Assembly: GCA_016191815.1 (NCBI GenBank)
Contig: JACPVI010000010.1
Span: 1 to 64,000 of the forward strand
Direction: 5' to 3'
Origin: Myxococcales bacterium
GTDB taxonomy: Bacteria; Myxococcota; Myxococcia; Myxococcales; Myxococcaceae
Length of the DNA stretch: 64,000 nt
Of this stretch, positions 59,383 to 64,000 are shown in pieces. Under the pieces are notes generated by a model that saw only the letters and a program-made list of their open reading frames with translations, was not told the origin of the DNA and ran no database searches. The position numbers and the translations under genes were made by a program. Each line of letters starts with the position of its first letter. Within the stretch, counting starts at the first letter, position 1.

Positions 59383-60732
59383 ATGGTCGAGGCCACCAGC
59401 CTCTCGGCGGAGGAGATCGTCCGCCTTTGCAAGAAGCACACGATCTTCGAGTGGTCCGCCCAGGAGTCGGTGACGCCGATCTCGATGGTGCGGGCGAAGG
59501 GCGTGTACTTCTGGGACGCGGCGGGCAAGCGCTACATCGACTTCAACAGCCAGCTGATGTGCGTGAACATCGGCCACGGCGATGAGCGGGTGATCCGCGC
59601 CATCAAGGAGCAGGCCGACCGGCTCCCCTACGCCAACCCGTACATGGCCACCGAGGCGCGGGCCCGGCTTGGAAAGAAGCTGGCGGAGATCTGTCCGGGC
59701 GACTTGAACAAGTGCTTCTTCACGCTCGGAGGCGCCGAGGCGAACGAGAATGCGATCAAGATCGCCCGGATGGTGACCGGGCGGCAGAAGATCGTGGTCC
59801 GCTACCGGAGCTACCACGGCGGCACCGCTGGAGCGGCGACGCTCACCGGGGACCCGCGGAGGTTCGCGGCCGAGCCAGGCATCCCGGGGGTGGTGCGAGT
59901 GCTGGATCCGTACCGCTACCGGTGCGGCTTCTGCTCCGACAAGCCGGAGTGCACCCTGGCCTGCCTCCGCCACGTAGAGGAGGTGGTCGCCTACGAGGGC
60001 CCGGAAAACGTGGCAGCGATCCTCCTCGAGACGGTGACCGGCACCAACGGCATCCTGGTGCCGCCCGAAGGGTACCTGCAGGGCATCCGCGAGCTGTGCG
60101 ACCGCCACGGCATCCTCTTGATCCTCGACGAGGTGATGGCCGGCTTCGGGCGGACCGGCAAGTGGTTCGCCTGCGAGCACTGGAACGTGGTGCCGGACAT
60201 GATGACCATCGCCAAGGGCTTGACCAGCGCGTACCTGCCCCTGGGCGCGGTGATGATGAGGGAGAAGCTCGCCGCCCACTTCGACAAGAACGTCTTCTAC
60301 GGAGGGCTCACCTACAACTCCCATCCGATGTCGCTGGCCGCCGCGCTGGCCACCGTCGCGGTCTACGAGGAGGACGGCCTGGTGGGGAACGCCGCTCGGA
60401 TGGGCAAGGTGCTCTCCCGCGAGCTGGAGCGGCTGAAGCAGAAGCACCCCTCGGTGGGCGATGTGCGCAACATCGGCCTCTTCGGCATCGTCGAGCTGGT
60501 CAAGGACCAAAAGACCCGCGAGCCGCTGGCGCCCTACAACGCCAAGGGCGAGCAGATGGCGGTGATGAACAAGCTCAACGCCTTCTTCCGGGAGAACGGG
60601 CTGTACACGTTCGTGCGGTGGAACAACTTTTTCGTCAACCCTCCCCTTTGCATCACCGAGCAGGAGCTGCAGGAAGGACTGGCCACCGTCGACCGCGCAC
60701 TGGAGATCAGCGACGCCGCGGTCCGCGCGTAG
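59383..60732 (+). CDS. Class III PLP-dependent aminotransferase
   Basis: 449 residues. GGAEANENAIKIAR, RYRSYHGGT, ILDEVMAGFGRTG and IAKGLTS with PLP-Lys at K278 place it in the omega/class III family. The extended CGFCSDKPECTLACLRHVE insert (four Cys) near residue 187 matches a subgroup related to taurine-pyruvate aminotransferases; the substrate is not certain. The Cys cluster could bind a metal. Downstream of rpoZ, probably on the same transcript. Confidence 0.85.
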   Translation: MVEATSLSAEEIVRLCKKHTIFEWSAQESVTPISMVRAKGVYFWDAAGKRYIDFNSQLMCVNIGHGDERVIRAIKEQADRLPYANPYMATEARARLGKKLAEICPGDLNKCFFTLGGAEANENAIKIARMVTGRQKIVVRYRSYHGGTAGAATLTGDPRRFAAEPGIPGVVRVLDPYRYRCGFCSDKPECTLACLRHVEEVVAYEGPENVAAILLETVTGTNGILVPPEGYLQGIRELCDRHGILLILDEVMAGFGRTGKWFACEHWNVVPDMMTIAKGLTSAYLPLGAVMMREKLAAHFDKNVFYGGLTYNSHPMSLAAALATVAVYEEDGLVGNAARMGKVLSRELERLKQKHPSVGDVRNIGLFGIVELVKDQKTREPLAPYNAKGEQMAVMNKLNAFFRENGLYTFVRWNNFFVNPPLCITEQELQEGLATVDRALEISDAAVRA

Positions 60733-60785
60733 CACTGGATCTCTTGCGGCAGGCTAGCCCTTGGCGCGGCAGGGAGGCCGCGAAC

Positions 60786-62426
60786 CTACTTGCGTCGCTT
60801 GTTCTTGCGCTTGCCTCTCTTGGAGTCGCTGCCGTTCTTCTTCGCGAGCTTCCCCTGGCCCGCTTCGTCCGAGCCCGAGGCAACGGCCACCGGAGCCCCT
60901 GCATCCGCGGGCCCCTGCTCTGCCTGCAGCCCCGCGTCGGCAGTGGCCGGAGAGATGGCTCCGGCGGAAGCACCCGGAGCCTCGGGCGCAGCCGCCACCG
61001 TTCCCCCCGGCTCGGTGGAGCTTGCCACTTCGGCCACCGTCTCCCCGGCATCTCCGGCCATAGCGATTTCTTCGGGCCCGCCGGCCGCGATCGGCGACAC
61101 GGAGGCCAGGCCCAGCCGGCCACGCGCCTGCGCGAGCTTCGCCCGCACCCAGTGGGGATTGAGCGTCCACGCGCCGGCACCGGCCACTGCTGCGAGCGTC
61201 AGCAGCGCCACGAAGGCCTTGAGCACCGGGCGGCGTTTCCTTGGCGGGGCCTTGGTCGGACCGAAGGAATCGGCCTGGGCTTTTAGCCGAGGCGAAGCTC
61301 GCGCGACCTGGCCGGTGGGCACGTCTTCAATCAAGGCGCCAGCCGCTTCCGGCGGCTGCCGGTGCCGCGCGGTGCTCTCCTCCAGGTCGTCGAGCTCATC
61401 CGGGGACTGCAGCTGGCGGGTTGGCTCGTGGAGACCGCGCTCTCCCAGCGCCTCACCCTTGGGCGAGCCGGCCAGGATGGCCGAGAGGGGCATCACCGCG
61501 GTGGTGATGCGCTCCTCCGATGCCACCACCACCGCTTTGAGCTGCTCGCGCCTGCCCGGGAACAACTTCACCACCGCCTGGGCGCATTGCTCGGCGCGGG
61601 CCATCAGCCCACCGGCCACCCGCTCCAGTTCCTTGGCCAGCTCGAGCGCGGTCCGGAAGCGGCTGTTTCGATCCACGTACAGCGCCCGCATCAGCACCGG
61701 GTCGACCTGGGCGGGCACCTCGGGGTGCTTCTCCGAGGGCGGCGGGAACTCGGCCTTGGTAGGCGAGACCGCGAGCACCTCCGCGTAGTGGAACCGCACT
61801 CCCGTCAGGCACGAGTGCGTCACCGCCCCGAGTGAGAACACGTCCGCCCTCGGGTCCGCTTCGCCGCCCGAGAGCAGCTCCGGCGCCGCGAAGCACCCGC
61901 GCTGCCGCTCGTGCTGGGGCCGCCGCCCCGAGGCGAAGTCGAGCAGCTTCACCGCTCCATCGAAGGTGATCAGGACGCTGCGGTCGGTGACCGCGCGGTG
62001 GACGAGGGGTCTCTGGCGGCCGAGCCCGTCGGTGAAGGTGTGCGCGTAGTGGAGCGCGTACGCCGCGTCTCGCACCGCCCGCAGCACCACTCCCGCCGGG
62101 ATTCTCGCTCCGGCCGCCCTGCACGCCTCCACCAACTCCGCGAGCGTCGCCCCGGGGGTGAACTCGGTCACCACGTAGAGCTGCCCCTCGAGCACGTCCA
62201 CCTCGTGGGTGGAGACGATGCAGGGGTGGTGGAGGCCGACCGCGATCTTCACCTCCGAGACCAGCCGCGCCCCGGCGAGCTCTCCGGAGACCAGCTCGTG
62301 CGGGACCGGCCTCAAGACCACCAGCTTGCGAAAGCCGCCGATGCCTTTCTGCACCGCGAGCAGGCTTCGCGAGGTGCCCCCGGGCACCAGCGGGCAGAGG
62401 ACGTCGTATTTGGCCGACGAGCTCAC
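60786..62426 (-). CDS. Membrane-anchored pseudokinase (Ser/Thr kinase fold)
   Basis: 546 residues from GTG 62426, where SSAKYDVLCPL starts the kinase-like domain as in active homologues; a longer frame only reads antisense of nothing recognisable. The fold is kinase-like (residues 7-280, with APELL and DVFSLG) but catalysis is lost: the VAIK Lys is Arg or missing (VVLRP at 37-41), HRD is HRA at 143-145 and DFG is DFA at 163-165. A basic linker, one membrane segment (LKAFVALLTLAAVAGAGAW) and a Pro/Ala-rich tail ending in Lys/Arg-rich KKNGSDSKRGKRKNKRRK follow. Probably a scaffold or ligand-binding receptor. Confidence 0.78.
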   Translation of the reverse strand: MSSSAKYDVLCPLVPGGTSRSLLAVQKGIGGFRKLVVLRPVPHELVSGELAGARLVSEVKIAVGLHHPCIVSTHEVDVLEGQLYVVTEFTPGATLAELVEACRAAGARIPAGVVLRAVRDAAYALHYAHTFTDGLGRQRPLVHRAVTDRSVLITFDGAVKLLDFASGRRPQHERQRGCFAAPELLSGGEADPRADVFSLGAVTHSCLTGVRFHYAEVLAVSPTKAEFPPPSEKHPEVPAQVDPVLMRALYVDRNSRFRTALELAKELERVAGGLMARAEQCAQAVVKLFPGRREQLKAVVVASEERITTAVMPLSAILAGSPKGEALGERGLHEPTRQLQSPDELDDLEESTARHRQPPEAAGALIEDVPTGQVARASPRLKAQADSFGPTKAPPRKRRPVLKAFVALLTLAAVAGAGAWTLNPHWVRAKLAQARGRLGLASVSPIAAGGPEEIAMAGDAGETVAEVASSTEPGGTVAAAPEAPGASAGAISPATADAGLQAEQGPADAGAPVAVASGSDEAGQGKLAKKNGSDSKRGKRKNKRRK

Positions 62427-62439
62427 CGGCGTGCCGACT

Positions 62440-62571
62440 TTACTGCCCGCCGCCGCCGGCAGCGAGAAGGCCGACCGCCCTCCGCACCATCTGCCGCTCG
62501 CCCGGGTACGACAGCAGCTGCTCGGCCCGTTCCAACGGAATCCACATCGCCCGCTCCACCTCCGCCCGCAT
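62440..62571 (-). pseudogene. C-terminal remnant of a NUDIX hydrolase
   Basis: 43 codons ending in TAA at 62440. EVERAMWIPLERAEQLLSYPGERQMVRRAVGLL is the standard C-terminal stretch of NUDIX proteins (a W-V/I-P-L, then SYPGER near the end). The NUDIX box that should lie some 60-80 residues upstream is absent from the next 100 bases in every frame. The remnant ends 14 bases before the pseudokinase start. Short length makes the call tentative. Confidence 0.5.
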
Positions 62572-62665
62572 CCGGGGCTCGAGACATTGCGCCACGCTAG
62601 CAGCGCGCCGCACCGGCGTGACACTTCGGGGTGAGCCCGTCGAAACCGCGTTCTGGGCAACTCTC

Positions 62666-63295
62666 TCAACCCGCCAGGTAGCGAAGCTTCGCCTCGGCTC
62701 CCAGCCGGTAGCTGTAGCGCAGCTCGGTGAGGAAGCGCTCCACCGAGCCCGCGGCGACCAGCCGGAGCAGCCTACGGCAGTACGCCCTCGCCAGCCGGTT
62801 CGCCTCGAGGTACCGCCAGCGCTCCGGCTCGGAGAGCCCCGGCCGAAAGGAAACCCGTTCGAAGAGCCGGGAGCTAAGCTCCAACCCCCACCGCAGGCCC
62901 TCGCTCCATCGCAGGAGCACGCAGGTGGCGAACTTGTCCACCTCCGCCTGCGCCTCCAGCTCGAGCAGCGACACCGTGCGCGAGTGCGCCGCGGCGTGCG
63001 TGAGATAGAGGACGTGCGAGACGCCCTCGGCCAACTCGCAGTAGCCGCCCAGCTCGACTTCGAGCACCGCCCCGGTCGGCGAGGACTCGTACACCGAGAG
63101 CCGAGCCAAGACCTCGCGGGGGATATACAGGGCCAGCCCCAGCTCTCCGTTCTCCTCGGAAAGCAACAGCTCCTCGCCTGCCCTCCCGCCGCCGAGCCGC
63201 CGCGCCACCTCCTCGTCTACCAGGAAGTCCGAGACGCGCAGCTCGCACCTGATTCCATAGATGGCCTCGAGGTGCTGCTGGACCCGTCCGAGCAA
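62666..63295 (-). CDS. Conserved-looking cytoplasmic protein, unknown
   Basis: 209 residues from TTG 63295, chosen because GAGAGG sits five bases upstream and the upstream gene's stop is 13 bases away. No signal peptide or membrane segment. Mixed alpha/beta protein with many aromatic and leucine residues (LALYIPREVLARLSVYESSPTGAVLEVELGGYCELAEGVSHVLYL); no known domain. Probably translated from the same message as the gene before it. Confidence 0.65.
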   Translation of the reverse strand: MLGRVQQHLEAIYGIRCELRVSDFLVDEEVARRLGGGRAGEELLLSEENGELGLALYIPREVLARLSVYESSPTGAVLEVELGGYCELAEGVSHVLYLTHAAAHSRTVSLLELEAQAEVDKFATCVLLRWSEGLRWGLELSSRLFERVSFRPGLSEPERWRYLEANRLARAYCRRLLRLVAAGSVERFLTELRYSYRLGAEAKLRYLAG

Positions 63296-63305
63296 ATGGG
63301 CCTCT

Positions 63306-63902
63306 CTAGTTCGGTAGGTGACCTTTGCTCGGCAAGAGCCCAGCCTCCACCAGCACCCTCTCCAGCCTGCCGCTTCCCGAGCGCGTCCAGCTCTCGAACA
63401 CCTGCATCGCTCCCAATGGGCCCGAGCTGACCATCCCACGGGCGGCGATCTCCTCGAGCACCTCCACCAGGGCGCGGAACTTCTCGTGCAGCTCTCGGTA
63501 GGCGCCGGCGAAGCCCGATGCGGGCGCCAGCGAGGCCACCTGCCCATAGGCGATCCCGCCCATCTCGATGTAGTAGTCCGTCCCCACCACGCTCTCCCTC
63601 AGCGCATCGGCGAAGAAGCCCGCCTTGTACAGCGAGACGTCCCCCAGCCTCCGCAGGGTGCGAATCTTCTGCTCCCGCTCCTGCGCCTGCGCGCGGTGGT
63701 AGAGGATGGCCAACGGCTCGTGGTCCTTCCGGCCACCTAGCTCCTCGGTGAACAGCTTCTCCGAGGCGGCGAACTCCGCCAGAAGATTCACCAGGTAACA
63801 CTCGGTGATCTCGGCGACCGTCACCCGCTGACGGGTGATCGCCTCGTCGAGCAGCACCTTGAAGAATTCTTTCAGGCTGGAACCAATCACCAGGCTGCTC
63901 AT
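63306..63902 (-). CDS. Helical cytoplasmic protein, unknown
   Basis: 198 residues from ATG 63902 with CAGGAGG nearby. Mostly helix (EFFKVLLDEAITRQRVTVAEITECYLVNLLAEF, REQKIRTLRRLGDVSLYKAGFF), no membrane segment. Resembles no named family. Forms a two-gene unit with the downstream unknown at 62666. Both have the look of conserved myxobacterial hypotheticals. Confidence 0.68.
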   Translation of the reverse strand: MSSLVIGSSLKEFFKVLLDEAITRQRVTVAEITECYLVNLLAEFAASEKLFTEELGGRKDHEPLAILYHRAQAQEREQKIRTLRRLGDVSLYKAGFFADALRESVVGTDYYIEMGGIAYGQVASLAPASGFAGAYRELHEKFRALVEVLEEIAARGMVSSGPLGAMQVFESWTRSGSGRLERVLVEAGLLPSKGHLPN

Positions 63903-63956
63903 GACCGCATGCCTCCTGGCCCCAAAGTCATCCCCCAGGGCCTATCCACATCCTCG

Positions 63957-63985
63957 AAAATACCAATGGCCCGGTCCCTGCGCAA
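63957..63985 (-). promoter_or_regulatory. Promoter for the 63902 gene
   Basis: Read on the minus strand: TTGCGC (63985-63980), 17 bases, TATTTT (63962-63957), about 50 bases before the start codon. The -35 box lies inside the palindrome at 63980-63994. Confidence 0.5.
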
Positions 63986-63994
63986 AAATTGCGC
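63980..63994. promoter_or_regulatory. GCGCAA-AAA-TTGCGC palindrome, possible operator
   Basis: Perfect six-base arms with an AAA centre. It overlaps the -35 element of the promoter at 63957-63985, the usual place for a repressor-binding site. The regulator is unknown. Confidence 0.45.
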
Positions 63995-64000
63995 CGTGGT

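Noticed and set aside
1-64000. CRISPR array, tRNA/rRNA genes, IS elements, prophage genes
   Set aside because: No regularly spaced repeats, cloverleaf-like sequences, transposase motifs with terminal repeats, or phage structural genes were seen.

Overview
The window is about 64 kb of uniformly GC-rich, tightly packed bacterial chromosome with no tRNA, rRNA, CRISPR array or insertion sequence that I can recognise. The gene repertoire points to a Myxococcota (deltaproteobacterial) predator-type lineage: eukaryote-like Ser/Thr kinases, FHA-GAF and PilZ-receiver regulators, many secreted lipoproteins and peptidases, a subtilase with a cysteine-rich tail, ECF sigma/anti-sigma pairs and bacterial caspases. 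I cannot place it at genus level from sequence alone.

Layout. 1-5.9 kb: 3'-truncated ApbE-like flavin transferase, OPT oligopeptide transporter, PilZ-plus-receiver regulator, and a three-gene unit (membrane protein, beta-lactamase-fold serine hydrolase, small Cys-rich protein). 5.9-10.9 kb: FHA-GAF sensor divergent from a 1,243-residue kinase / nSTAND-type ATPase / formylglycine-generating-enzyme-like fusion. 11-18.7 kb: minus-strand run with the subtilase, metallophosphoesterase, nucleotidyltransferase, TPR lipoprotein and ECF sigma/anti-sigma pair A. 18.8-28 kb: a hypothetical, an NlpC/P60 gene with no clear 3' end, then the most unusual locus: two secreted caspase-family proteins, ECF sigma/anti-sigma pair B and two paralogous lipoproteins, flanked by a pyroglutamyl-peptidase-like protein. 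28-32.3 kb: CBS protein, astacin-like metalloprotease, EF-hand-like protein and a GHKL-ATPase-family C-terminal half without its ATPase domain.

32.5-45.9 kb: one translationally coupled transcription unit, a 1,746-residue exported protein built from about fifteen modules with paired cysteines, then an alpha-2-macroglobulin with a CLEQ thioester, then PBP1C. The macroglobulin/PBP1C pair is a known periplasmic defence and wall-repair partnership; the giant first gene is not one I recognise.

46-54.1 kb: a minus-strand surface-polysaccharide cluster. GmhA, HddA, a HAD phosphatase domain (GmhB-like) and a nucleotidyltransferase domain (HddC-like) together would cover sedoheptulose-7-phosphate to nucleotide-activated D-glycero-alpha-D-manno-heptose. 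The last two activities are fused with a third P-loop domain, and the next gene fuses a polytopic membrane protein to an NAD-dependent epimerase. 54.1-60.7 kb: lipoprotein alpha/beta hydrolase with an outer-membrane barrel protein, then rpoZ and a class III aminotransferase. 60.8-64 kb: a membrane-anchored pseudokinase, the C-terminal remnant of a NUDIX gene, and two coupled genes of unknown function behind a readable promoter with an overlapping palindrome.

The recurring theme is envelope surveillance and proteolysis. The best candidate for an undescribed system is the caspase/sigma/lipoprotein island at 19,971-26,948, probably linked to pair A at 16,386-18,659; the giant Cys-pair protein ahead of the macroglobulin is the second candidate.
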